Part shown: positions 35,260 through 43,313 of the stretch, one piece after another
Layout of the letters: the number at the start of each line of letters is the position of its first letter
Numbering within the stretch: position 1 is the first letter of the stretch
Source: Streptomyces sp. Edi2
GTDB taxonomy: Bacteria > Actinomycetota > Actinomycetes > Streptomycetales > Streptomycetaceae
DNA: 64,000 nucleotides
Assembly (NCBI RefSeq): GCF_040253635.1
Contig: NZ_JBEJGX010000002.1
Location: 186,001 to 250,000, forward strand
Direction: 5' to 3'
Translations under genes and position numbers: made by a program
Notes under the pieces: model-generated
Seen by the model: the letters and a program-made list of their open reading frames with translations, nothing else
Told to the model about the DNA's origin: nothing
Databases searched by the model: none

Positions 35260-36054
35260 GTGTCCCAACGCCCCCACGCCCAGGTCGCCGTCATCACCCC
35301 GACCCGCCTGGATCCGCTGCGCCGCACCTACTTCCTCGAGCTCTACAGAAGCCTCGAAGCGCAGCGCGTCACGTTCGAGTGGATCATCGCCCCGAACGGC
35401 CCCGACGCCGATCCCGCCACCATTCCCGACGTGATCGCGAAGGACCCGCGCGTCACCGTGTGCGCACGGCCCCGACCGGGCGCTGCCCCAGCCCGCAACA
35501 TCGCGATGAACGCGGTCACCGCCCCCTTCACCTGCTTCGTCGACGATGACGATGTCCTTCCGCCTGACTCCCTCAGTACCCGCTACCACCACGCTGTGGA
35601 GACGGGCCTGGGCTGGGTGGCGGGCTGGTCAGCTGACCTTCTGGAAGACGGCTCCCTGAACACCTGGGTCTGCCCCACGCCGGTGGGCCGTCATGAGGCC
35701 GGAGACGTCTGGACGTACTGGCCCTCGCCCGACAAGAAGCCGCCGCTCGGCCACACCATGCTTCTCACCCGCACCGAGATTGCACGTGCCTGCGGCGGTC
35801 AAGGTGGACTGTGGAAAGGCGAGGACTACGTGTACGTCATGGCGGTCACCGGCCGCAGTGCCGGCGAGCTGCTGCCGGTGGTGACGTACCACTACCGCGA
35901 CCACGCGCACCAGATGACAGAGGCCGCCACGTATTTGGACGACGACGAGCGAGGCGCAAGAGTCTTCTCCTGGCTCCAAGGTAGAGACGACCGGGAGCTG
36001 CGCCGCCGGGAACGCGGCAGCGGCGACCTTGCGCTGGTGCGCAGGGCCGGCTGA
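35260..36054 (+). CDS. GT2-family glycosyltransferase
   Basis: The 264-residue protein has an N-terminal nucleotide-sugar fold AVITPTRLDPLRRTYFLELYRSL, then PGAAPARNIAMNAV and the metal-binding FVDDDDVLPPDSL (DxD-type). GTG 35260 follows GGAAGG; longer in-frame starts are low-complexity. GT2 enzymes transfer a sugar from a nucleotide donor with inversion. It is the last gene of the operon and is followed by a strong hairpin. Acceptor unknown. Confidence 0.82.
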   Translation: MSQRPHAQVAVITPTRLDPLRRTYFLELYRSLEAQRVTFEWIIAPNGPDADPATIPDVIAKDPRVTVCARPRPGAAPARNIAMNAVTAPFTCFVDDDDVLPPDSLSTRYHHAVETGLGWVAGWSADLLEDGSLNTWVCPTPVGRHEAGDVWTYWPSPDKKPPLGHTMLLTRTEIARACGGQGGLWKGEDYVYVMAVTGRSAGELLPVVTYHYRDHAHQMTEAATYLDDDERGARVFSWLQGRDDRELRRRERGSGDLALVRRAG

Positions 36055-36082
36055 GCGGGTGGCCGCCTCGACACCACCACGG

Positions 36083-36118
36083 ATGTGGCCCCCGCGCCGA
36101 CCGGCGCGGGGGCCACAT
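36083..36118. terminator. Bidirectional terminator hairpin
   Basis: A 16-bp perfect stem (ATGTGGCCCCCGCGCC paired with GGCGCGGGGGCCACAT) with loop GACC lies between the convergent GT2 and lipoprotein genes. Confidence 0.75.
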
Positions 36119-36219
36119 GCGGTGGATCGAGCTCCTGATCCGAAGTGACAGGAAGGCGCTGTCACCGATCGGACGGGGCCAGGAGGATTCCTCGCGGGGA
36201 GGAGCCGCGCACGCCCCTG

Positions 36220-36837
36220 TCAGCTCTTATTCGCGAACTTCCAGATGCTCGGGTTGCCTTCATCGTTCGCGGACCAGTGCACCTCGATCGACTTGGCGTT
36301 CGCCGGGACCAGGTACGACTCGCACAGCGTGTGGCTCTCACCCGCCTTCCAGCTCTCGATGTCGTAGGGGTCCTCGCAGCCGGCCCCAGTGTCCGCGGCG
36401 CCGATCAGGAGCGCGCCCCGCTTGCCGTCCGCCCAGATGGTCGTGCCCTTGTTCGCCTCGGACCGATCGGTGAGCGCGGGGCCTTCTTTGTGCGTGAACT
36501 TCACGTGAGCCACGGCCAGGACCAGGCCCTTCGCCGCTTCCTTGTCGGTGACGAGCTTCTGCGCCTCAGCTTCGGTCCCCAGGTCGACCTTCTCGGCGAC
36601 CACGTCGTAGGTGACGCTCTGGCTGCCCTCCTTCACCTTTCCCGTGACGGCCTTACCCGGCGCGAGTTCGCCGCTGGCCGGATCACGCGGTGAAACGCTC
36701 GCCTCGCTCTTGCCCGCGGCCTGCTTCTCGCTGGACTTCCCGGAGTCGGAGCTGTCGCCTCCGCCGCACGCGGTCAGCCCCAGCGCGAGAACGGCGATCG
36801 GTGCGGCGGTGCGGAGGACGGTCTTTCGGAACGGCAC
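36220..36837 (-). CDS. Secreted lipoprotein
   Basis: The 205-residue protein has a lipoprotein signal peptide. A basic PFRKTVLR start is followed by the hydrophobic stretch APIAVLALG and the lipobox LTAC, with the lipidated Cys at about residue 24, then GGGDSSDSGK. The mature part is a beta-rich domain with three further cysteines. GTG 36837 is chosen because AGGAG lies five bases upstream. It would sit on the outer face of the membrane. Function unknown. Confidence 0.78.
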   Translation of the reverse strand: MPFRKTVLRTAAPIAVLALGLTACGGGDSSDSGKSSEKQAAGKSEASVSPRDPASGELAPGKAVTGKVKEGSQSVTYDVVAEKVDLGTEAEAQKLVTDKEAAKGLVLAVAHVKFTHKEGPALTDRSEANKGTTIWADGKRGALLIGAADTGAGCEDPYDIESWKAGESHTLCESYLVPANAKSIEVHWSANDEGNPSIWKFANKS

Positions 36838-36927
36838 AAGAACTCCTGCCTGGGGTGCTCCCGCAGCGCCGTGTCGGCACGCGCGGGAGCAACGGTCAGT
36901 GACGTCCCTGACCCTCCAGCCATCGTC

Positions 36928-36944
36928 CTGTGGACAGAGTCCGG
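36928..36944. repeat. Inverted copy of the 17-mer
   Basis: An exact reverse complement of the 17-mer at 43242, located about 90 bases upstream of the lipoprotein gene (leftward). Confidence 0.45.
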
Positions 36945-37099
36945 CCGTGCAGCACCAAGGGGGAGCCCGCTGCAGCAAGGGCGGCCCCGACTCCTCCCGC
37001 GTGCCGGCGGCCCACGTCCGGGACCGGCGGGAACACGGAGTGGGACTTTGTGGCGGTGAGCCGTGTCAGTGAGCGGGTAGCCGCTGGGCGGCCGACTCA

Positions 37100-37142
37100 G
37101 CACGAGGCCCCCGCGCGCCGTCCGGCTGCGGGGGCCTCGTGC
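37100..37142 (-). terminator. Terminator hairpin
   Basis: A 15-bp perfect stem (GCACGAGGCCCCCGC paired with GCGGGGGCCTCGTGC) lies just past the stop of the 81-residue leftward gene. Confidence 0.65.
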
Positions 37143-37160
37143 CGTCACGTGTGTGGAGGG

Positions 37161-37406
37161 CTACTGATCCACCCAGCGGGTGGCGGTGCCCTGCGCGTCG
37201 ACGTCGACCAGGTGCACGCGGGTGTCCCGGGTGGCGACCTGAATGGCGATCAGGTGCGAGAGAGAGCCCGGCGTTCCGGGTTCGGGGTACTTGGGCTGAC
37301 CGCCCTTGGTGATCCCGAAGGTGAGAGGGCGCCGCTTGCGGGTGGTGGAGGCCGCCGCGTCGTTCTGGACGGGATCCGGTGTGCGCGCCGTGTGATCGTC
37401 GGACAT
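37161..37406 (-). CDS. Small protein, 81 residues
   Basis: A short basic protein (TTRKRRPLTFGITKGGQPKY) with a beta-rich end (TRVHLVDVDAQGTATRWVDQ). It has its own terminator and clean boundaries. No family recognised. Confidence 0.5.
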   Translation of the reverse strand: MSDDHTARTPDPVQNDAAASTTRKRRPLTFGITKGGQPKYPEPGTPGSLSHLIAIQVATRDTRVHLVDVDAQGTATRWVDQ

Positions 37407-37527
37407 GCGCTGTCTCCAGGTTCAGGAAGGGGCGGGCGAGGAGTGCGGCTGACGCCACTGTGTCATGCGAGCGGCGGTGCCAGCCGCGTTCTGCGCGACT
37501 CGAGGGCCGGCCGTGCGCCATGGGGTT

Positions 37528-38331
37528 CTACCAGTGCGCCGGTCGGCGCCCTCGGTGTAGGGCTCCGAGGAGCGTGACGCCGAACTTGGTGCGCAGGCGC
37601 CGAAGTTCCCACAACGAGAGCAGGGTGACGGACACCGGCGGACCGATCAGGAAGAGCAGCTGCACCGCCGGCGGCGCGACCACAGGGGAGCCGCCGGTGA
37701 GCTGGAAGCCGAACATCACCCAGACCAGAAGCGGTGAGAGCAACGGGGGGAGAACCTCGTGAACGTCGCCGGTGCGGAAGACGTAGTGGACGCACAGCAC
37801 TGCCGACGCGAGGCCGAAGGGTACGGCGAAGAGCACCGCGGCCAGGGCGGCAAGGAGGAAGACGATCTGGAACACGCCGAACTGCGGAGCCAGGCGGGCC
37901 CCGCCGCTGTTCTGCAGCAGGAGGAACAGGACGAGCACGGACGCGAACAGCGCTGCGAAACCCGCCATCGGTCCCGATAGCCGGCGTACGTACACGGCGC
38001 GACCCGGGGCGCGCGCTGCGGCCACGAAGAGCACGAGCGCCAGGGGGCCGGCGACGACCAGCACGCCGGTGCTGATGAGGACCTCCGCGAGCTTGTCCTT
38101 GGCGAAGGCAGACATCGACTGCTGCATCGGGTACGCGTAGATCATCCAGATTGTCGCGGCGATCCCGATGACCGTCCGCGCCAGATGGACGGCTTCGATC
38201 GTTCCGTCGGTCAGCCGGCCGGGCCGGGCCGGGCGGAAGACGCGGGCCGCGAGGGCGAACGGCAGCATCAGGAATGCCGGACGCGTTCTCCTGGGCGGGT
38301 GCTGTGTCATGTAGGTCATCGAATCCCCCAT
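37528..38331 (-). CDS. Multi-pass membrane protein, unknown
   Basis: The 267-residue protein has about six hydrophobic segments (e.g. LARTVIGIAATIWMIYAY, VLISTGVLVVAGPLALVLFVAAA, LFASVLVLFLLLQ, VFQIVFLLAALAAVLFAVPFG). No family recognised. It is divergent from the gene at 38545, with a 210-base gap holding the regulated promoter of that gene. Confidence 0.65.
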   Translation of the reverse strand: MGDSMTYMTQHPPRRTRPAFLMLPFALAARVFRPARPGRLTDGTIEAVHLARTVIGIAATIWMIYAYPMQQSMSAFAKDKLAEVLISTGVLVVAGPLALVLFVAAARAPGRAVYVRRLSGPMAGFAALFASVLVLFLLLQNSGGARLAPQFGVFQIVFLLAALAAVLFAVPFGLASAVLCVHYVFRTGDVHEVLPPLLSPLLVWVMFGFQLTGGSPVVAPPAVQLLFLIGPPVSVTLLSLWELRRLRTKFGVTLLGALHRGRRPAHW

Positions 38332-38452
38332 GGGGCGGGCCGGTCATCTGCCGGCGGGCGGGTACTGCAGAGCGTGGTGCGGTCGGGCTGCGGCCTGGGT
38401 CGAGGGCTGTCGTCGGCTGACGTCCGCGACGGAGCGGCCGACTACCACTCGC

Positions 38453-38494
38453 GACCCAATTAACTTGACTAAAGAGCGCATTGTAGCTTAAGTT
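38453..38494 (+). promoter_or_regulatory. GACCC-N7-TTGACT promoter element, copy 1
   Basis: GACCC (38453-38457), seven AT-rich bases, the -35 box TTGACT (38465-38470) and, 18 bases on, TAAGTT as -10 (38489-38494). The gene start is 51 bases further at 38545. Four other copies with identical spacing occur at 46.5, 47.9 and 61.3 kb. Confidence 0.6.
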
Positions 38495-38544
38495 ATATGG
38501 GTCACGCGAGGGGGGTTCCCTCGCTCTCCGAACCCGGGAGTTTC

Positions 38545-39252
38545 ATGATTCACCTGCCCCTTGCCCAGGATCTCGACAAGGAGATCTACAACCCGCACGA
38601 GTTCCACAACCGGGTACGCAAGGCACTTCTCACCGCCGCGGAACTGCGGACCAGCCATTTCGGCGGCGTCATCACGCCGCGCGAGGTGAGCACCCTCACG
38701 CACGAGCACATGGCGCTCGCGGCACGCCGGATCAGCGAAAAGCCCCCGACGGTGCGGCCCGACGGCAGCCCGACCGCCGACCTGATCATCGAGGTCCTGC
38801 TCGTCCTCCACTCGGCTCAGCCCTCCGGCCGCGGCCGCAGCATCCACCAGCCCGCGTGGGTTGCGGACTTCACCAAGGACCTCCACCAGGCGATCCAGAT
38901 CGCCTTCGACGCGTTCTGGAACAAGTTCGACGGCCATCTGACCGCCGACCTCATCGACAACCTCACTCCCCGCCAGATGACGTCCATCGCACGCCGGATC
39001 AACTCGTCCGGTCGGGCGGCCACCCAGCTCGGGACCCACTCCGAGCTCCTTGTCCGCAGCCTCCTGCGTGTCATCCATGACGCTCAGCCGGACGTCTCCG
39101 CCGCGGTGCCCGCCCCCGTCACGGCGGCCCAGCTCGACCAGGGCAGGGCAACCGAACCGACCACCCTGAATGAGGCAGTGACCGCGGCGATCGCCGCAGC
39201 GGCCCAGTCGAAGACCCCGACGATCGTGGTCTTCAGCCTCCCTCAGCCCTAA
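38545..39252 (+). CDS. Unknown protein with internal duplication, 235 residues
   Basis: ATG 38545 is preferred over 38497 because GGGAG lies just upstream and the predicted promoter ends near 38494. Two similar units are visible at about residues 50-94 (TLTHEHMALAARRIS ... VLLVLHSAQPS) and 139-183 (NLTPRQMTSIARRIN ... LLRVIHDAQPD). Each looks all-helical. No family recognised. It is under the first copy of the shared GACCC-N7-TTGA promoter, so it probably belongs to the element's own regulon. Confidence 0.65.
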   Translation: MIHLPLAQDLDKEIYNPHEFHNRVRKALLTAAELRTSHFGGVITPREVSTLTHEHMALAARRISEKPPTVRPDGSPTADLIIEVLLVLHSAQPSGRGRSIHQPAWVADFTKDLHQAIQIAFDAFWNKFDGHLTADLIDNLTPRQMTSIARRINSSGRAATQLGTHSELLVRSLLRVIHDAQPDVSAAVPAPVTAAQLDQGRATEPTTLNEAVTAAIAAAAQSKTPTIVVFSLPQP

Positions 39253-39578
39253 CGCCGCCCCAGCGCCCGGCGGTGCTGACCAGCACCGCCGGGGCGGGCG
39301 CCCCGGCGGCACCCAGCGCGAGACCGCTCCGCGGCGACGACGCCCCGGTCCACCGCGCACGCGAAGGCACGCAGCTCAGACGGACAGCGCGCCTCAGCGG
39401 CCTAGCCCTCGAGACCCCACCAGCCGCACCGCACCGGTCGGCGGCACGCGCGCTCCGACGATCCGGCCGCCGACCGGCCTGCGCACGCCCGCCGCCACCC
39501 ACCCGACCGTCACGCCCAGAGCGTGGCGAGATGCCGGCACGCGATCTCAAACGCCCCTCACCACCAAGGAGTTCTGCC

Positions 39579-40109
39579 ATGCACCGCGACCTGGAAAGCA
39601 CAGTCGCCGCCCTGTCTGGGGACGAACACGTCCTCGCCACCGGCGTGGACACCCGCGGCCACCAGGTGACACGCGCCGGATACCTGCTCGCCGCGCCCCA
39701 ACGCAAGACAGGGCAGCACGACAACGGCAGCGAGGAGGGCTGGCTCGTTCACGTCGGCGCGCGCGAAGCCGTACCCGAGCGCTCCAACCGGGTCATGCTC
39801 TACCCGGGCAACGGACGCATCGCGCGCACCTCCGAGCCGGACATGAGCCGGTGGCGCAAGACCCCGCTCACACAGACCGGGGCGAGCGCGCGCACGAGGA
39901 ATCTGCAGATCGTGTTCGGCGGCAAGGCCCTTCGCGGATCGGTCGAGCCGACCGAGGAGACCCTCGTGGACGTCACCTACAACACCGAGGGCCTGTACAT
40001 CCTGAGCATCCCGGACACCGGGGGAACGACCCACTTCCAGTGCCGCCTCGGAACGACGATCTGGTGGGCGCCGGTGCCGACCGCGAACTCCCAGGAAACC
40101 GGGGCCTGA
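39579..40109 (+). CDS. Protein of unknown function, 176 residues
   Basis: Starts at ATG 39579 after AAGGAG. Beta-rich C-terminal half (NLQIVFGGKALRGSVEPTEETLVDVTYNTEGLY). No family recognised. It is the first of four close-packed genes leading to the Mom-like gene, so it may take part in the same DNA-modification function. Confidence 0.6.
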   Translation: MHRDLESTVAALSGDEHVLATGVDTRGHQVTRAGYLLAAPQRKTGQHDNGSEEGWLVHVGAREAVPERSNRVMLYPGNGRIARTSEPDMSRWRKTPLTQTGASARTRNLQIVFGGKALRGSVEPTEETLVDVTYNTEGLYILSIPDTGGTTHFQCRLGTTIWWAPVPTANSQETGA

Positions 40110-40111
40110 AC

Positions 40112-40177
40112 GTGACGGCGCAGAAGACGCTTCCGCTGGCCGAGCTGCCGGAGGAGGCGACTGAGACCCATGTCTGA
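40112..40177 (+). CDS. 21-codon ORF between two genes
   Basis: GTG 40112 lies two bases after the preceding stop. The frame encodes MTAQKTLPLAELPEEATETHV and overlaps the ATG at 40170. It may only carry ribosomes across the gap, or be a microprotein. Confidence 0.35.
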   Translation: MTAQKTLPLAELPEEATETHV

Positions 40178-40391
40178 CCGCACCGACTTCCCCACCCGCA
40201 TCGGTCAGCCCGCTATCAACAATCTGGCCGCGCTGCTCCGCGGTGACGTGCGTGTGGACCCCGAGCGGGCCGAGGAGCACGCACGCCGCATTCTGACCAC
40301 GGCGGAGAGCATCGGGTACCGGCACGGCGCCGAGGCCGGCTACCTCGAAGGCCTGTCAGCACGATCCGAACGCGACGAGGAGGGTTCGTGA
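40170..40391 (+). CDS. Small protein upstream of Mom-like gene, 73 residues
   Basis: A helical, charged protein (ERAEEHARRILTTAESIGYRHGAEAGYLEGLSA). Its stop overlaps the GTG start of the Mom-like gene (GTGA at 40388). Tight coupling suggests a partner or regulator of that protein. No family recognised. Confidence 0.55.
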   Translation: MSDRTDFPTRIGQPAINNLAALLRGDVRVDPERAEEHARRILTTAESIGYRHGAEAGYLEGLSARSERDEEGS

Positions 40392-41335
40392 CTCCGCTGC
40401 AGACCGAGCCCCGCCAGCTCCGCCTGACCGCGCCCGAACAGCAGGCCCTCCAGCTTCCCGGTGCCGAAGGCCTGTGCCAGCGGTGGCACGAGCGCACCCC
40501 GACCTGGCGCCGCACGAGCGAGGGTGGATTCGACCCCGGCCTGCACCGTGTCGTCGCCATAGCGGAAGGACCCGCTCGCCGCTTCGTCGAGATCCACCAC
40601 TACAGCGGCTCCTGGCCCGCGGTCCGCTTCGTCTTTGGTTTGCAGCGCGTCGACGAGCCCCCTGGCCCCGGCGAACCCGCCGGGGGCCGGCTCCTGGGCG
40701 TCCTCTCACTTGGCATCCCGATGAATGGCGCCGTCCTCGACGTGTTCGAGGGGACCCGCCGGTACACCGAGACCCTCGAACTCAACCGGCTTGTCCTGCT
40801 CGACCGGGCCGAGTCCAACGCCGAATCCTGGTTCTGCGCACGGGCGTTCACCGCAGCCGCGCGGCAGGGCATACGCGGCGTAGTAGCGCATTCCGACCCG
40901 CATCCGCGTGTCCGGCGCACGCCCGAAGGCGGCACCGAGCTCCTGAGCCCCGGCCACGTCGGGCACGTGTATGCCGCCCAGGACTTCGTGTACCTGGGAC
41001 GTACGCGTTCCAGGAAACTCACGGTCCTGCCCGACGCCACGGTGCTCTCCGATCGCACCGTTGCCAAGATTAAAGGTGACGAAGTCGGACATCGTGGTGC
41101 TGAGCGCCGCCTCGTCGAATTCGGAGCAACGCCCCGCCGGTCCGGACAGCCCGGCCGCGACTGGCTTGTCCAGGCCCTCGAGGAGATTTCGGCGACCGTT
41201 GTCCACCACGGTGGCAATCACCGGTACGCCCGTGCGATCGGTCCCCGCCGAACTCCCATCATCGCCACGGCCTATCAACGGCCCCGCCATGGGCGGACCG
41301 GAGCGTCCGCCCCGGCGGGACAGCGGTCGACCTGA
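40388..41335 (+). CDS. Mom-like adenine modification protein (GNAT fold)
   Basis: The 315-residue protein matches the pattern of actinobacterial proteins annotated as Mom-family adenine methylcarbamoylation proteins. Visible blocks are HYSGSWPAVRFVFGL, GGRLLGVLSLGIPMNG, LELNRLVLLDRAESNAESWFCARAF, GIRGVVAHSDP and GHVGHVYAAQDFVYLGRTR, the last being a typical GNAT end with conserved aromatic residues. Phage Mu Mom converts DNA adenine to N6-methylcarbamoyladenine and blocks restriction. A similar anti-restriction role here is inference. The gene is coupled upstream by GTGA. Family call is from sequence pattern only. Confidence 0.75.
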   Translation: MTPLQTEPRQLRLTAPEQQALQLPGAEGLCQRWHERTPTWRRTSEGGFDPGLHRVVAIAEGPARRFVEIHHYSGSWPAVRFVFGLQRVDEPPGPGEPAGGRLLGVLSLGIPMNGAVLDVFEGTRRYTETLELNRLVLLDRAESNAESWFCARAFTAAARQGIRGVVAHSDPHPRVRRTPEGGTELLSPGHVGHVYAAQDFVYLGRTRSRKLTVLPDATVLSDRTVAKIKGDEVGHRGAERRLVEFGATPRRSGQPGRDWLVQALEEISATVVHHGGNHRYARAIGPRRTPIIATAYQRPRHGRTGASAPAGQRST

Positions 41336-41585
41336 GTACTTGCTACGGATCAGCTGCCCAGCCGCCCGCCGAGTCGCCGATGCCGGCTCGGACGCCTGGG
41401 CCTACTGGGTACGATCGGGGCAGGGCAACCGCGCCGCGCCCGAGTCCCGCCCGACCGCGACCACGCCGCATCAGGCACCGAGGCCAAGAGTCTGAGACTC
41501 GCGCGAGGTGATTGGCCTGCCGCGATGTCCTCCATCGACGGTCGCAGAGCGTGGGACAGCCGACCGTGGACAAGGTGCGACACCG

Positions 41586-43094
41586 ATGACGAACAAGAAC
41601 CGACGCGAGATCGACCGCGCGGTCCGCCAGTACCAGCAGGGCCATCCCGGAACCTCCCTCTCGGATGCGCGCCGCGCCGTCGAGCGCAGTGCAGAACACC
41701 CCAGCCCAGCGCCCTCCCGGCTCCCGCACGTTGTGCTGCCGCGGGCCGGCGAGTCGCTCGTGGACTGGATCGACCGACTGGCCGAGGCCAATGGAGCCCG
41801 CCGGCACCAGATGATGGAACGCCTTGGTCTGGAGCCTGGACGCTCAGCCAACGAGCGGCTCCGCGACCTGGCCCAGCACATGCAGGACCACACCGCGCGC
41901 CAGCTGCACGCCGCCACCGGGATCGACGCCGAGCTGGCCCACGCGATGGCAGCTGTCCCTCCGATGCCGAACCGGAGCGCCCCGGAAGGGCCGCTGACCG
42001 CGGACCAGGCGGCCGATCGCCTCCACCAACTGCTGGCCGAGGCACGCTCGAAAGCGGAAGCCGAAGGCCTCCCTGCCTCGTCGTCCTGGAACCTGCAGTT
42101 CATCGAGCCGCAGATCACGCGCCTCGGCGGAGCAGCTGCGCTGCGCACGGCAGCCAAGAAGGCCGCGCGCCGCCTGCGGATGAGCGTCCGTGTCACCGTC
42201 TACCGCCCCGAGGGACACCCGGAGCAGCTCATCACGGTCAACAACCAGGGCCCGTACAAGACCGTCAAGCGCGATCCGGTAGACACCCTGGTGTCCGTTC
42301 CGTTCGAGATCGCCCCGTTGCACCGCCGAGGCCCGCAGTGTGACTGCGGCCGCGGCTACTGCCTCAGCGGCACCGACACCGGCTTCGGCCCGGAGCGATG
42401 GCCGGAGCAGATCTGGGACTCGATCCGGCCCGACACCGACCTGCGGACCCTGCCCGAGGAGTACCGCACCACCTTCGCCATCGACGTGCTGTTCGCGCAG
42501 CTCAAGCACCGCGACTTCCGTGACTCCATCCTGGACCTCACCCCGTTCCTCGAAGGAGCCGAGCTCGGCCCTCTCGCCGACGTGCAGGTGTACGCCACGA
42601 ACGCCCGCGGCCACTACCGAGGTCGCTCCCACGGTGCCGTGTGTCAGCACGCCGACACCCGTGAGGGCCGCGGCTTCGGCCCCAGGCCCTCGGAGCGCCA
42701 CGAGATCCTCTCGCTGGCCGAGCTCGTCGAGACGTTGCGCCCCCTCCACCACAGCCGTCAGCGCATGGGTCTGAGCAGCTTGATCGGCCCCGGCGCCGCG
42801 CGACGCGACCGGGACCTTGAGGAGCGCTGGTGCACTTCCTGCGGCGGCTACTCGGTCCGCCGCTTCACCAGCGCAGAGCAGTGCGCCCACTACCTCGCGG
42901 AGCACGAACGCTGGTCTCAGCGCGTGGATCACGAACCGGACACCACGGCCGAGGTCAACGAGGATGAAGCACGCGCCCAGGAACTGCTGAGCAAGATGTT
43001 CGGCGCGCTGGAGTCTCCCGGCGTTCTCCGGATCTTCGATGCCCACGACCGTGCCATGGGGATCGTTCCTGACGACCCGCACGAACGCCCGTAA
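41586..43094 (+). CDS. Unknown protein with TniQ-like N-terminus and zinc motif
   Basis: The 502-residue protein starts at ATG 41586. Residues about 45-80 (LPHVVLPRAGESLVDWIDRLAEANGARRHQMMERLGL) resemble the start of TniQ domains. Two cysteine sites follow, CDCGRGYC near 257 and WCTSCGGYSVRRF near 417; together with an HxxxC pattern (VCQHADT) they suggest zinc binding. TniQ proteins link DNA targeting to other machinery, but no transposase or Cas gene is nearby. The rest is unrecognised. It follows the Mom-like gene on the same strand. Confidence 0.6.
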   Translation: MTNKNRREIDRAVRQYQQGHPGTSLSDARRAVERSAEHPSPAPSRLPHVVLPRAGESLVDWIDRLAEANGARRHQMMERLGLEPGRSANERLRDLAQHMQDHTARQLHAATGIDAELAHAMAAVPPMPNRSAPEGPLTADQAADRLHQLLAEARSKAEAEGLPASSSWNLQFIEPQITRLGGAAALRTAAKKAARRLRMSVRVTVYRPEGHPEQLITVNNQGPYKTVKRDPVDTLVSVPFEIAPLHRRGPQCDCGRGYCLSGTDTGFGPERWPEQIWDSIRPDTDLRTLPEEYRTTFAIDVLFAQLKHRDFRDSILDLTPFLEGAELGPLADVQVYATNARGHYRGRSHGAVCQHADTREGRGFGPRPSERHEILSLAELVETLRPLHHSRQRMGLSSLIGPGAARRDRDLEERWCTSCGGYSVRRFTSAEQCAHYLAEHERWSQRVDHEPDTTAEVNEDEARAQELLSKMFGALESPGVLRIFDAHDRAMGIVPDDPHERP

Positions 43095-43241
43095 CAACCC
43101 GCAGCCCGCCCTGCACCCGCAGTTCCCCGTGGTGCCGGGCGCCTGAGCGCGTCCCAGTGCGAGCCGCACCACGGACGTGCTCAGGCATCGCCGCCGAACG
43201 CGCCGGACCACCTCCTCCGCGGTAGCCGGCCGAGGATCTCC

Positions 43242-43258
43242 CCGGACTCTGTCCACAG
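43242..43258. repeat. Repeated 17-mer with DnaA-box-like core
   Basis: CCGGACTCTGTCCACAG occurs here, 56 bases before the NERD gene, and in inverted orientation at 36928-36944. A shorter copy (GCTCTGTCCACAG) lies at 10495-10507. The core TGTCCACA resembles a Streptomyces DnaA box. Confidence 0.45.
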
Positions 43259-43313
43259 CCCGCCTCGCGCACCATCGCCGTCTCCACACCTGTGTGATCT
43301 TGAAGGAGACCGC

